Numbered from the stretch's first letter, positions 8,889 through 18,440 are shown. The stretch: 64,000 nt of DNA from Ignavibacteriales bacterium (GCA_016707115.1 JADJIH010000029.1:117386-181385); one strand, 5' to 3'. A program made the numbers and translations. Notes: a model not told the origin generated them from the letters alone.

Positions 8889-9644
8889 ATGAAAACAATA
8901 ATTATAGAAGACGAAAAACTTGCTGCCGAAAGATTAGAAGAGCTAATCCACGAAATTGATCCATCAATTGAAATTTCTGCTAAGCTTACTTCTGTTGAAC
9001 AATCTATAAAGTATCTCAAACAGAATAAGCCGGATTTAATATTTCTGGATATTCAACTTGAAGATGGGTTAAGTTTTTCAATCTTTGATAAGGTTGATAT
9101 TGATATTCCGATAATCTTTACAACGGCTTATGATCAATATGCAATAAAAGCATTCAAGCTAAACAGTGTTGATTATCTTCTGAAACCGATAAAGAAAGAT
9201 GAACTGCGTGAAAGTCTGAATAAATACAAGAATATAAAATCTTCATACTTAATGGATTTTGAAGATATCATACGAAGCATTCAGAGCAAGGAAATCAGCT
9301 ACAAGAAAAGATTTTTAATCCAATACGGACAAAAAATTAAAAAAGTTGAGATTGATGAAGTTGCTTATTTCTATGCAATGGAGAAAAATGTATTTCTAAC
9401 CACATCATCCGGCAACACTTTTCCTATTGATTTTACTCTCGATAAACTTCAGGAAGTTATTGATCCGGAAAAGTTCTTTCGCATTAACAGAAAAATGATT
9501 GTGGGGTTTGATGCAATAAAAAATATGATCCCGTTTTCCCGCTCAAGAATAAAAATAGAATTACTTCCAACTGAACCCAAAGATGTTGAAGCACTTGTAA
9601 GTGTGGAAAGATCATCTGCATTTAAGGAATGGATGGACAAATAA
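8889..9644 (+). CDS. LytTR-family response regulator
   Basis: The start at 8889 (MKTIIIEDEKLAAERLEEL) places the receiver acidic pair at residues 7-9 and the phospho-acceptor Asp in LIFLDIQLEDG near residue 55. The conserved Thr and Lys (FTTAYDQYA and LLKPIKKDEL) follow. The C-terminal half is a LytTR DNA-binding domain (EVAYFYAMEKNVFLTTSSGN, then FFRINRKMIVGFDAI). It should be phosphorylated by the kinase encoded just upstream. No target operator was identified. The upstream extension of the frame lies in a palindromic repeat and is not coding. Confidence 0.92.
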   Translation: MKTIIIEDEKLAAERLEELIHEIDPSIEISAKLTSVEQSIKYLKQNKPDLIFLDIQLEDGLSFSIFDKVDIDIPIIFTTAYDQYAIKAFKLNSVDYLLKPIKKDELRESLNKYKNIKSSYLMDFEDIIRSIQSKEISYKKRFLIQYGQKIKKVEIDEVAYFYAMEKNVFLTTSSGNTFPIDFTLDKLQEVIDPEKFFRINRKMIVGFDAIKNMIPFSRSRIKIELLPTEPKDVEALVSVERSSAFKEWMDK

Positions 9645-9665
9645 AATAAAATTCTAATAAGAAAA

Positions 9666-10769
9666 ATGAAGAAAGCTATGTTATACATTTTAGGAATTAT
9701 TTGTTTATTGGTTGTCGGTCTGATTATTACGCTATTCTTTATGAGTCCTGGAAATCCAAAGCAGTTTTTAGATAAAAATAGGAATAAACTTAAGAAAAGC
9801 ATTTCAGAAAAAGTATTCCTTGATATAAATGGATCTAAGCAAGGAATGTTTATTAAAAGTAAAAACCTGGACAACCCTGTTATTTTATACTTACATGGAG
9901 GACTGCCGGTTTATTTTTTAACAGAAAAATATCCAACACATCTTGAAGATAATTTTACAATTGTTTGGTGGGAACAAAGAAATTGTGGAATATCATACAG
10001 TTCCGGTTCTTCACAGAATAGAGCTACCATAGAACAGCTTGTTGATGATACCATAATACTAACAAAGTATTTATTAGAGCGATTTAATAAGCAGAAAATT
10101 TATCTAATGGGGCATTCGGGCGGGACATTTCTTGGTGTTTATGTTATTGATAAGATGCCGGAATTATACGAAGCATATATTGGAATGGCTCAAATGTCGG
10201 ATCAGTTTTTATCTGAAAAACTTGCCTACGATTATATCTTAAACAAGTATAGAGAAATGAATAACAAAAAAATGGTTGAGCACTTTGAGAAATTTAGTTT
10301 TAATGATCAAAACAAAATACCAATAGAATATTTGAAGATGAGAGATGATGCGATGCACGAGCTCGGTATAGGAACAATGAGAAATATGAAGAATGTAGCA
10401 ACTGATCTCTTTCTGCCATCATTATACTTTAGCGAATACACACTATCGGATAAATATCATTTATGGGCTGGTAAGTCTAAATTCGGTATTAGTCAAAACT
10501 GGGAGAAAATGGCACGAACAAACCTTATTGAAAATAAAAATGATTTTAAAGTGCCAATTTATTTTTTTCATGGACTATATGATTATACCTGTTCATACGA
10601 ATTAGCAAAAAAATATTTTGATGAAATTAAAGCGCCAATAAAAGGTTTTTATACATTTGATCAATCCGCTCATAGCCCTTTATTTGAAGAGCCGGAAAAA
10701 ATAAATAGAATCTTAATCAATGATATTAAGAATTTAAGAACCGATTTAGCTGACAAATCACAGAATTAA
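9666..10769 (+). CDS. Membrane-anchored alpha/beta hydrolase
   Basis: One N-terminal membrane helix (residues 5-26) is followed by an alpha/beta-hydrolase fold. It shows the oxyanion segment LYLHGGLP, a WWEQRNCGIS strand, the nucleophile elbow MGHSGGTFLG (Ser near 150), an acid in HGLYDYTCSYE and the His in DQSAHSPLFEEP. The arrangement resembles proline iminopeptidase-like hydrolases, but the substrate cannot be named. It follows the LytTR regulator by 21 bases and could be co-transcribed with the two-component pair. It is complete at 367 residues. Confidence 0.85.
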   Translation: MKKAMLYILGIICLLVVGLIITLFFMSPGNPKQFLDKNRNKLKKSISEKVFLDINGSKQGMFIKSKNLDNPVILYLHGGLPVYFLTEKYPTHLEDNFTIVWWEQRNCGISYSSGSSQNRATIEQLVDDTIILTKYLLERFNKQKIYLMGHSGGTFLGVYVIDKMPELYEAYIGMAQMSDQFLSEKLAYDYILNKYREMNNKKMVEHFEKFSFNDQNKIPIEYLKMRDDAMHELGIGTMRNMKNVATDLFLPSLYFSEYTLSDKYHLWAGKSKFGISQNWEKMARTNLIENKNDFKVPIYFFHGLYDYTCSYELAKKYFDEIKAPIKGFYTFDQSAHSPLFEEPEKINRILINDIKNLRTDLADKSQN

Positions 10770-10848
10770 AATTTTAGAAAGGTCAGCATCATTCACAGCG
10801 TGGATGGATAAATAAATAAACCTGAAACGGTTTTTCTTCTTTTGTTTT

Positions 10849-11889
10849 TCATTTCTTCCATTTATAATCCGGTATGGATTTGTAACGTCCCCAGAACCTG
10901 TAATATGTTAAAGATGTTAATGCTATCAAATTACCAACAAATTTCTTTCTAAGTAAAAAGTGCTGCAGATGATAAAACCCAAACAGAAAGACAACCAACA
11001 ACAAATTAACAATAGTAAATTTTATTAACCCATTGAAACTGTCCAAAGACAAAATTGGAGTAATAACCGCTGATGATAAAATTGAAATTAAAAATATTAC
11101 TAAGGCAAAAAGTCCGTGTGCTGTTTCGATTGCTCTTTTGGGACAAGAGTTCATGCATTTCATACAGCTTTCACAATTGAAAGTCCAATATGGATGGTTA
11201 TTAATTTTCTCAATGGCATTTACCGGACACTGTTTTATACATATATCGCAATTATCACATTTATAAGACGCATAAAAGGTTTTTGCAAAAGCATATCTTC
11301 CAACTAAATAGTAACCTAATGAAACGGGTGCAATTAGTATGTCTTGTATTAAATCTCTAAACGCTAAAAAATCATTCTTGCCGAAAAATATTTTCTCAGC
11401 ATGTTTTTCAGCACGATAGTAATTTTTTTGATGAATAAACTTAACTGCATTTTCTCTAAGAGCGGGATGTATTGAAATCCAGTTGGATGGCATATCAAAA
11501 GGAATTTGTCCAACTATTTTATAACCTTTTCTTTTTAATAAAAGCGAAGATACAATAAACGCTATTCCGGTTAGCCCCGGTGTAATAAATGAACCAATTT
11601 TCATTCCGGCTCTTGTATTCATTAAGACAATTTTATTTTTTCCTGAAGGAAAGCGTCTGATAAAGTCTAAAGTTATTTTAGGGTAATTAAATCCGTGAAC
11701 TGGAGATATAATTATTATCAACGCATTTGAATCTAATGGTTCTAACTGTGAAATATCTGTTCTTGATATATCTAATACCCGACACTCAATACTTCTTGCT
11801 GCAGCAAATTCTGAAATCCATCTGGCAACTTGTTTAGAATTACCGGTCCCGGAGAAATAAAATATTAATATTTTGTGGAATGCGTTCAT
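10849..11889 (-). CDS. EFR1-type flavodoxin/4Fe-4S ferredoxin membrane protein
   Basis: The N-terminal flavodoxin-like domain starts with ILIFYFSGTGNSKQVARWIS. Two ferredoxin clusters follow at about residues 215-255: CDNCDICIKQCPVNAI and CESCMKCMNSCPKRAI, each a full CxxCxxCxxxCP motif. Two or three membrane helices follow, and the C-terminus is basic. This is the EFR1 family of putative electron carriers. It follows a DUF6544 gene with only four bases between them, so the two are probably co-transcribed. The electron donor and acceptor are not visible from the sequence. Confidence 0.88.
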   Translation of the reverse strand: MNAFHKILIFYFSGTGNSKQVARWISEFAAARSIECRVLDISRTDISQLEPLDSNALIIIISPVHGFNYPKITLDFIRRFPSGKNKIVLMNTRAGMKIGSFITPGLTGIAFIVSSLLLKRKGYKIVGQIPFDMPSNWISIHPALRENAVKFIHQKNYYRAEKHAEKIFFGKNDFLAFRDLIQDILIAPVSLGYYLVGRYAFAKTFYASYKCDNCDICIKQCPVNAIEKINNHPYWTFNCESCMKCMNSCPKRAIETAHGLFALVIFLISILSSAVITPILSLDSFNGLIKFTIVNLLLVVFLFGFYHLQHFLLRKKFVGNLIALTSLTYYRFWGRYKSIPDYKWKK

Positions 11890-11893
11890 AAGT

Positions 11894-12982
11894 CTAATTA
11901 GAAATATTGTATTGAATACTTTTTAATTTGAATTTTCCGTATACGAATTCTCCATCAGGATAATGCCATACTGCTTCACCTCCGGACATTACATTAATTC
12001 CATTTATATTTTCATAACCTGCAACAGGAGTTGAGAATCGGTATTGTTTCATATCGGATATTGCAGTTCGATCATCCGAAGTAAAATTAATTAACTGTCC
12101 AGCCTCATTAAAGTAAAGTATTGCGGAAATAGAAATTCCCTGATTGGTAAAAATAACTTTTGTTGATAAGCTGTCAATCGGTTCCCACCGAATTCGCTTG
12201 TCAATCAATGTTGCCGGAACCATAAGACACATATCGTTAAACAAAGTAACTGTTTCTGTTTTGTTCATAACGTCTCCCGATTGTTTTACTATCGGGAATA
12301 AACCAAACAAACGAATGTCCATTGTTGCATTTGCTTCAACATATCTGTGATAACCCGGGACTGTCATACCAAACATCTTTGCTTTCATAAAAAAAAGACG
12401 AGTTGGTTCATCATAAAAATTGTACTGAACAGATGTTGCTTTAAACCAGTCTTTTCCCTTCTCCCGCATTTCAACGTCAAAGACTATTCTTACATTATTA
12501 ACTTTTTCTTTATTGATTACTCCAGCGTATCTAAGATATTTTTGTACCGGTAGAGGAAGGTGCTCAATATCTTTTTCAGTAAGAAGATTCTTTTCAATCT
12601 TTGAACTTGTTTCAAGACTGACAGCTAAATCACTTTTAAAAATGTTTTCAAAGCTCCAGAATCCATATCCTGCAATTACTGCTAACAGAATTATAATGTT
12701 AGCTATCGTTCCAAACTTAGCATCCTGCCAGAATAAGATTATTAGAACTTCTGATAAGATTACTGCAGCCAGAGCGGTTATCCACCACAAATCGTGATTG
12801 CTTACTAACTGAATTGCGGCTGCAAAAAAAAGTATTAATGCAATTAACCATAGTATTCCCATTGGCTTAGAAATGTTTTGTGTAAGCTGGTTGATTTCCG
12901 CAAGCTGAAGTGCTTTAAGAAAACCCAAAATATGAATCATCCCGTGGATGAAGAGTACAATCAGAAAAAATATTTTTAACAT
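11894..12982 (-). CDS. DUF6544-type membrane protein
   Basis: Four membrane helices lie in the first 110 residues. A soluble domain follows that opens with HLPLPVQKYLRYAGVINKEK and contains KAKMFGMTVPGYHRYVEANA and the GINVMSGGEAVWHYPDGEFV end segment, all hallmarks I associate with DUF6544. The family has no known reaction; the soluble part is beta-rich and may bind a lipid or hydrophobic molecule. It starts the DUF6544-EFR1 pair. Complete at 362 residues. Confidence 0.75.
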   Translation of the reverse strand: MLKIFFLIVLFIHGMIHILGFLKALQLAEINQLTQNISKPMGILWLIALILFFAAAIQLVSNHDLWWITALAAVILSEVLIILFWQDAKFGTIANIIILLAVIAGYGFWSFENIFKSDLAVSLETSSKIEKNLLTEKDIEHLPLPVQKYLRYAGVINKEKVNNVRIVFDVEMREKGKDWFKATSVQYNFYDEPTRLFFMKAKMFGMTVPGYHRYVEANATMDIRLFGLFPIVKQSGDVMNKTETVTLFNDMCLMVPATLIDKRIRWEPIDSLSTKVIFTNQGISISAILYFNEAGQLINFTSDDRTAISDMKQYRFSTPVAGYENINGINVMSGGEAVWHYPDGEFVYGKFKLKSIQYNISN

Positions 12983-13076
12983 TTTAATAACTCCTGTTCA
13001 AATTTAATTATCTTTTAGTCAAACTGCTGTCTTGTTTCTTACAAACCAATTTAATAATCCGATTAGTTTTAATTTG

Positions 13077-13634
13077 TTAAAAATGCCAACCAACTTTAAT
13101 TGATACTTCGGGTGTAAACAAGTTTGGTTTAAAAGTGCTGCTTCCAACTTGCACTTCTTTATCGCCAGCAATGATGTAATGAAAAGCTACCCACGGATTC
13201 AGATAGAAATTATCATAGAACTTCCATACATATCCTCCGCCCAGTGTAAAAATGGTGTTGTTGTATGATGAAGTTTGATTTTCAGCTTCATACGTAATTT
13301 GCGAATCCCAATATTCAAGTCCGGTCCCGACCCAGAATCCCTCAAAATTTTTCTTAAAGAAATAGTCCGTGATAAATGCATAAACATTTAACTTGTTATT
13401 TGTATAACCATCAGCCAAAACAAATTCAGGTACTGTGGTTTTAGTTAAGATTGCCCTGAATCTGAACTGATCAACACCGTACCACGCTGACAGATAATAT
13501 CCACCACTTACATATGGAAGTAAATCCAGTTCGGTACCTAAGGTTTGTCTTGTTATTAATGAATCGGTATTGATTTGCTGTCCCCATATGTTTGATGTTA
13601 GAATTACGATAATAATTAAAATTGAATTTTTCAT
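13077..13634 (-). CDS. Secreted outer-membrane beta-barrel-like protein
   Basis: Signal peptide (MKNSILIIIVILTSNIWGQ), then short aromatic beta-strands (for example GTELDLLPYVSGGYYLSAWY and FTLGGGYVWKFYDNFYLNPW) and a terminal strand EVSIKVGWHF ending in Phe. At 185 residues it could form a small barrel. No family is named. It lies between the DUF6544-EFR1 pair and a nitroreductase-like lipoprotein on the same strand, so it may be part of that redox-related group. Confidence 0.65.
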   Translation of the reverse strand: MKNSILIIIVILTSNIWGQQINTDSLITRQTLGTELDLLPYVSGGYYLSAWYGVDQFRFRAILTKTTVPEFVLADGYTNNKLNVYAFITDYFFKKNFEGFWVGTGLEYWDSQITYEAENQTSSYNNTIFTLGGGYVWKFYDNFYLNPWVAFHYIIAGDKEVQVGSSTFKPNLFTPEVSIKVGWHF

Positions 13635-13694
13635 GATATGATTTTCCTTTATTAATAATTGAGATATAATTTTTTAATTAACGTTTTATTCGGC

Positions 13695-14762
13695 TTATCG
13701 GATTATTTCTTTAACGGATCTGCGAACACTATTTGCCGGTGGATACTCATCCACATATCCAACTCGTGCTATAAATTGAATAACTCCAGACTGTGATAAG
13801 CGTTCATTTGCTTTCTCTTCGAAGTTCTCTTCTTCAATCATTTGATTCATTGGATGGAAACCGATCATCAAATCTCTGCAAACCAAGTTAAGTCTTTGAT
13901 ACAATCTTCCTGTTTTTATCCAGCTTTCGGGACTGTCTTCATTCTGTATAATCACTAGCCATCCACCGCAATTTTCTATCTGCTCTTTCGTTTTTTCAAT
14001 GCCGGTTTTAATAAAAGAATCTTTCATCGAATCTTCCGGTTTATAAAAGTTTCTTACAAAGAATCCGCCAAAACCTGTTATACCCATTCCGGAAGTTGTA
14101 AGTCCATCGCGATGTTTTTCAACATCGCTGTTTGAAAAACGCATCCAGTTTGCAAGCTCTTGTTTAGCCTGATCATCCTGCGCCTGCTGGGTATAAGCTG
14201 CAAGTGTTTGCTCTGCAATATATTTTCCTTCCTCTGAAGAAGATGAGAAATAAAATATTTCAGAGCTACTATTATCAATTAAATTGTTCAAATGATCCTT
14301 TGATATTTCGGTATTATGAAATGGAGTGCGAAGTGTTCTGCGGTTTTCAATTTGGCTAAGATTGTATCCGTTCTTTTGTGATTCGCTAAGATAAATTGTT
14401 GCAACATTAGAATCGTTTTTATGCTTTGCAGTTATTTTAACCTCTGCCTTATAACCAAGACTTCCTGCAGCAAGTTCTAAGTTTTCAATAAAAGCTCCTA
14501 AAGAAATAAAAAGCCCACGCGCATCTGGGTCAACAATTTGAAGCTTTCTTGAAAAGTCGGCTTTAATAAAAAGCACGGAATCACTTTCTACATAAACATA
14601 CCAGGGCTGTGTGTTGTGAGAATTACCTGCTAATGAAGCATAGTAGATAATTTTTTCTATCTGATTGGAAAATTCCTGATGAAAATTTTCGCGCGAAGCT
14701 GATCCGCATCCAGAAATGATTGAAACCAATGCTGCAAACGTTAGTAATTTTTTTGTTTTCAT
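13695..14762 (-). CDS. Acg-type nitroreductase-family lipoprotein
   Basis: The signal sequence ends in a lipobox-like SGCGS (Cys near residue 20), so the protein is probably lipid-anchored outside the cytoplasm. The segment YYASLAGNSHNTQPWYVYVE is the characteristic FMN-site motif of the Acg-like nitroreductases. NRRTLRTPFHNTEI and the IQFIARVGYVDEYPP end segment also fit. An exported FMN enzyme is uncommon, since most nitroreductases are cytoplasmic. A Crp/Fnr regulator is encoded just upstream on the same strand and may control it. Confidence 0.8.
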   Translation of the reverse strand: MKTKKLLTFAALVSIISGCGSASRENFHQEFSNQIEKIIYYASLAGNSHNTQPWYVYVESDSVLFIKADFSRKLQIVDPDARGLFISLGAFIENLELAAGSLGYKAEVKITAKHKNDSNVATIYLSESQKNGYNLSQIENRRTLRTPFHNTEISKDHLNNLIDNSSSEIFYFSSSSEEGKYIAEQTLAAYTQQAQDDQAKQELANWMRFSNSDVEKHRDGLTTSGMGITGFGGFFVRNFYKPEDSMKDSFIKTGIEKTKEQIENCGGWLVIIQNEDSPESWIKTGRLYQRLNLVCRDLMIGFHPMNQMIEEENFEEKANERLSQSGVIQFIARVGYVDEYPPANSVRRSVKEIIR

Positions 14763-14849
14763 TTTATCCTCAATATTTTTTTTAGTGATTAATTACAGAC
14801 CAAAACTAATCTGTAACTGAGGATAAAATTCTTGACTTAAGTTAAGAAA

Positions 14850-15446
14850 TTATTTTACCGAACGATTTCTTATTCGGCTGAGTGATTCGGCGGTTATTCC
14901 AAGGTAAGATGCGAGGTAGTGCAGAGGAATATTTTTAACATATTCAGGATATTCTTTCATTAACCACAAGTATCTGTCCTGGGGTGTGTCATTTAGAAAA
15001 CTTAAGAGATGTTTTTCAGAAGTTATAAAAACCTGTTCGGCAAGCAGTCTGCCCAATCTTTCTACTTTATGTTCATTATCATACAAAGCCATTAAATCTT
15101 TGTACTTAATAAACAGAACATCCATTTTAACCATCGCCTGAATATTTACGATAGATGGTTTTTGATCAATGAAGCTTGTAAATGATGTGATGAAGCCGGG
15201 TGCGAAATAAAAATCGCTTGTTACTTCGGTTCCATCATTTTTTGTGTGATAGAAGCGGACAAATCCTTCTGATAAGAAAAAAATTTTATTAGCGGTTTTA
15301 CTAGCTTCCAGCAGGAGTTCTTTTCTAGCTACTTTCTTATATTCAAAGTTGCTGATTAAAGTATCAAATAGTTTATCGTCTGTTAGGATAAACTTGTTAA
15401 CAAATGCACGGAAGGATTTTAATGTGTTCTCAGATATTCGATCATT
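14850..15446 (-). CDS. Crp/Fnr-family transcriptional regulator
   Basis: From MNDRIS the protein is 198 residues: a cyclic-nucleotide-binding beta-roll (ASKTANKIFFLSEGFVRFYH, then EVTSDFYFAPGFITSFTSFI) followed by a helical HTH with LASYLGITAESLSRIRNRSV. This is the common Bacteroidota Crp/Fnr form. There are no N-terminal cysteines for an Fe-S cluster, so it is probably not an O2-sensing FNR. The frame can be extended upstream to 15524, but the start at 15446 matches the usual family length. It sits upstream of the nitroreductase-like gene and is its most obvious candidate regulator. Confidence 0.85.
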   Translation of the reverse strand, partial: NDRISENTLKSFRAFVNKFILTDDKLFDTLISNFEYKKVARKELLLEASKTANKIFFLSEGFVRFYHTKNDGTEVTSDFYFAPGFITSFTSFIDQKPSIVNIQAMVKMDVLFIKYKDLMALYDNEHKVERLGRLLAEQVFITSEKHLLSFLNDTPQDRYLWLMKEYPEYVKNIPLHYLASYLGITAESLSRIRNRSVK

Positions 15447-15622
15447 CATAGATAAAAGCTCTATTGATAAATGATTATTGATTACTACTTTAAAGTTAAC
15501 AAAAGCGTCTGGCAGTTTTACCAAAATCGCTCTTTAATTTTAATTATTGCTTTTGAAACTACACCAATGGCAATTTTGTATGGAATTGCCTTAAGGTTAC
15601 TTTGATGTTTTATTAAAAATAA

Positions 15623-15650
15623 AAAGCCCGCAAATTTCTTTGCAGGCTTT
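15623..15650 (-). terminator. Terminator after the Phe/Asp/Lys-rich lipoprotein gene
   Basis: AAAGCCCGCAAA / TTTGCAGGCTTT with a TTTC loop and one mismatch. Reading the minus strand, a U-rich stretch follows the stem, so it ends the unit whose last gene stops at 15678. Confidence 0.8.
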
Positions 15651-15677
15651 AGTGGAGGAGAGATGATCGTTTACAAA

Positions 15678-16691
15678 TTATTTTCGGTTTATCTTTATCG
15701 TACCATCAATATTCTTATCAAAGTGTTTCTTGTATAGTTCCAAATATTTTTTGTGGTGTTCTTGTTTAACAGCTTTGTCATTTACTTTAGTTATAGCAGA
15801 ATTCATCTCAAAATCATATTCCTCGCTGTTTGTAATTAGATAACCGTCTTCAACAAGTTCAGATTTAAGTTCATCCAAAAATGAATTAAGTTTTTTCATT
15901 TCACCTTTCATATCATGCATTTCAATTTTAAGACCTTTCATATTTTTTTTGAGTTCTTTCATACTTTCATTCAACTCACTCATATCAAACTCAGCGCTAT
16001 CAAACTTAAAATCAAAATGTTTAAATGATTCCTTAAAATTTTTCATTCCATCTTTAAATTGATCCATATCCATATAAACATCTATATCAACATCTGGTGG
16101 ATTAGGAGGAATTGGTAAGTCTTTTAATTTTTCTTCAAGCTCTTTCATGTTTTCGTTAAACTCTTCGGAATCAAAATAAAGTTCAATCTTTTTATCCTTT
16201 AAACCCTTTAAGCTTTCTTCAAGTTTTTCCATGTTCTTTTCAAACTCCTCTTCATCAAACTCAAACTTAAAATGCATGAACTTATCATTATCAAAATCAT
16301 ACTTAAACTTTTTCATTTCCTTATCGAACTTGTCCATATCAAAATGAAACTTGTGAATATTACCATCAAACTCTTTAAAGTCCGATTTTAATCCATTTAA
16401 TTTTTCATAAATTATTTCTTTGTGCTGAGCTATTTCATTATCGGGAACACGGGTTCCATCTTTGTATAATGCGGATATTTCATCATCTTCAAAATCCACC
16501 CGCCAATCTGATCCTTTATCCTTAAATGAAAAAGATTGATCCCCACTAAAACTTGTTTGATTTGAATTATTGTTTTGCTCAATTCCGGAAGAGCATCCGG
16601 AGAATGAGATCAAGGCCGTAAACACTATCAGGGCAAATAATATCCCAAACAAATTTGCTCTAAACTCTGTGCTTGTAAAATCAATTTTCAT
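15678..16691 (-). CDS. Phe/Asp/Lys-rich repetitive lipoprotein
   Basis: No family is recognised. A hydrophobic N-terminus ends in SGCSS, a lipobox, so the protein is probably a lipoprotein. Residues 90-290 are extremely rich in Phe, Asp, Glu and Lys and form imperfect repeats of about 28-35 residues. Each has an aromatic/acidic strand (HFKFEFDEEEF, IELYFDSEEF, HFDFKFDSAEF) followed by an amphipathic helix (xxNMxxLEExLKxL). The C-terminal 60 residues (ITKVNDKAVKQEHHKKYLEL) are not repetitive. It is followed by a terminator. Similar acidic proteins sometimes accompany zf-HC2 anti-sigma or M56 peptidase systems, but none is seen here. Confidence 0.7.
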   Translation of the reverse strand: MKIDFTSTEFRANLFGILFALIVFTALISFSGCSSGIEQNNNSNQTSFSGDQSFSFKDKGSDWRVDFEDDEISALYKDGTRVPDNEIAQHKEIIYEKLNGLKSDFKEFDGNIHKFHFDMDKFDKEMKKFKYDFDNDKFMHFKFEFDEEEFEKNMEKLEESLKGLKDKKIELYFDSEEFNENMKELEEKLKDLPIPPNPPDVDIDVYMDMDQFKDGMKNFKESFKHFDFKFDSAEFDMSELNESMKELKKNMKGLKIEMHDMKGEMKKLNSFLDELKSELVEDGYLITNSEEYDFEMNSAITKVNDKAVKQEHHKKYLELYKKHFDKNIDGTIKINRK

Positions 16692-16823
16692 AATTAACCT
16701 CTTCGTTTTTGTTCTTTCTAATGGTTAAGACCGAGTTGAACCTGAAAATGTTTCGCAGTTTATTTGTTTAATTAAGAAAGGGAGAAATGATTGATGAAAG
16801 GGCGAATAAAGATTTAAGTGATT

Positions 16824-17288
16824 CTATTTTAGAAAACCGTATTTTTTAATATGCTTGTAAGCGAGATATCCAACAGCTCCAACCTGAACCATTCCGAGTG
16901 CATATCTTACAGGATCAAATTTGGAATTTTCTAAATATTGTTTTTCAAGCGGAGATAAAAAATGCGGAGAAAAATTCTTACCCGAATTTTCTGTATTTGA
17001 AAGAGCAAGTGAAGTTCTCAACCAAACTGTCTGCGGATCACCATCAATCTGAACATCCATTTTCATATTATTAAACTCACGATGTAGTTCAAATTCATCA
17101 AACTTAATTTGTATTTCAGTTAATGGGTCAATATCTAACTTTACTTTTAAAGAATCGTCTGCAGAAATTGTTTGGGTGTTGTCGGTATGTTGAGCAAAAG
17201 AAATGAAAGTACAGATAAAAAGAAGAAACAATATTTTTTTAATACTTTTCACACATTCAAAATAGCGATTAGTGAAAATATTTTCCAA
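16824..17288 (-). CDS. Secreted hypothetical protein
   Basis: A hydrophobic signal region (KILFLLFICTFISFAQH) is followed by about 110 residues with the beta-like segment TEIQIKFDEFELHREFNNMK and a C-terminal hydrophobic stretch (YALGMVQVGAVGYLAYKHI) with a basic end. The product may be anchored by that C-terminal helix. Upstream Met codons give about 14 extra residues; an internal start at MKKILF-like sequence is not available, so the listed start stands. No family. It follows a DUF6498-like membrane gene by three bases, so the two are probably co-transcribed. Confidence 0.6.
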   Translation of the reverse strand: MENIFTNRYFECVKSIKKILFLLFICTFISFAQHTDNTQTISADDSLKVKLDIDPLTEIQIKFDEFELHREFNNMKMDVQIDGDPQTVWLRTSLALSNTENSGKNFSPHFLSPLEKQYLENSKFDPVRYALGMVQVGAVGYLAYKHIKKYGFLK

Positions 17289-17291
17289 CCA

Positions 17292-17992
17292 TTAATCGGA
17301 AACATTTGCGGTTTGCTTTTTTAACTTTTTAAAATCTATTGAATGTGTAAAAAGATCAATAACTGTTTTAAGACCAATAAACAAAACTATAATTGCCAGA
17401 TTTGTGTTTGTAGAAAAAATCGATCCTGCGGCGCCTATAAAACCACCGAATATAATTGTTAAGTGCATTGGGATAATTCTGGCGTAAGGGGCAAACATAA
17501 TTAATCCAATATTGGGCAGTTCTTCGGTTTGTTCTTTTCGCGAATTAATGAACTCAATTAAATAGCTGATAAAAAACATTCCCGCCGAAATTAAAAAATA
17601 TTTTGTTCCACTGCTGCTTCCATTAGAATGGGAAAATTCTGAAAAAGCTCCAAGAAAAACAGCATAGATTAAATGAAAGAAGCCATAGTGAAAAAGAAAA
17701 AATACGGCACTTGAAATTGCAGTTGCTCTTGTGGGAAGCATTTGTTTTTCCCTTGCTTAAAGCCTTCGGTTGAAAAGTCTTTTAATGTAATCATCTTAAT
17801 GAAGTTAAAAATTCCAATGATTACACTTTGAGACCAGTAAATCCATAAGACTTCATTCGCAGAAATACCATCCACAATTGCAAAAAATATTACCAGCAAG
17901 TTGGAAAAAATTAATGACAGTGTTGATGTTTTTGAAAAATCAACCTGACTCCAAAGCTCGGATAATTTTATTCTGGGCTTATCGCTTTTCAT
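17292..17992 (-). CDS. DUF6498-like multi-pass membrane protein (one frameshift)
   Basis: Two overlapping frames (17669-17992 and 17292-17741) join near 17740 to give about 235 residues. There are around six membrane helices: FSNLLVIFFAIVDGISANEV, VLWIYWSQSVIIGIFNFIKM and FHYGFFHLIYAVFLGAF are characteristic of DUF6498. The break is at a run of A and G and looks like a one-base error. Function unknown. It is directly upstream of the secreted hypothetical and downstream of a haem-binding domain gene, and may belong to a respiratory or membrane-stress unit. Confidence 0.7.
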
Positions 17993-17997
17993 CTAAT

Positions 17998-18408
17998 CTA
18001 TTTATTGGTTGCCCAGTTTCTTAAAAGATTTTTTTCTTCGGGTGTAAGCTTTGATTCACCGTGAGATACACGATACATCCATGGCGGCATTTGTTCTTCA
18101 CGCACTTCTTCCCAGATTTCCTCTTTAATCTGTTCGGTTTTACTAGTGTAGTTTCCCCACTCAGAAAAATTTAAATGCTTTCGCCCCTCTTCAACATCCT
18201 TAGCTGTAAGTAAAGACATAGGAGCAATTTTTGTGTACCACGCCCAATTTGTTTCGTTGGAGTGGCAATCATAACAAGCTTTTCGTAAAATATCTTTAAT
18301 ATCAGATGGTGCATCTATGTCTGATACAACTGGTGGATTGGTTCTTTCAACAGGAATAAATTGAATTCCGATAAAAACTACAACCAGAAATGCTATGAAT
18401 TTTTTCAT
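17998..18408 (-). CDS. Haem-binding domain protein (cytochrome c-like CxxCH)
   Basis: A 136-residue exported protein with an N-terminal signal-anchor (KFIAFLVVVFIGIQFIPVER). A single c-type haem site CYDCH sits near residue 45 in the context ACYDCHSNETNWAWYTKIAP. A candidate distal Met lies in EEQMPPWMYRVSHGESKLTP. This is the Haem_bd (PF14376-like) family of periplasmic small cytochromes. It overlaps the transcription direction of the DUF6498 gene and lies five bases upstream of it. Confidence 0.88.
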   Translation of the reverse strand: MKKFIAFLVVVFIGIQFIPVERTNPPVVSDIDAPSDIKDILRKACYDCHSNETNWAWYTKIAPMSLLTAKDVEEGRKHLNFSEWGNYTSKTEQIKEEIWEEVREEQMPPWMYRVSHGESKLTPEEKNLLRNWATNK

Positions 18409-18440
18409 TTGTGTCCTCTTTACTTTTTAAAGATGATTTT

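Noticed and set aside
9449..9874. 141-residue minus-strand ORF
   Set aside because: It is antisense to the LytTR regulator and the hydrolase and has no domain.
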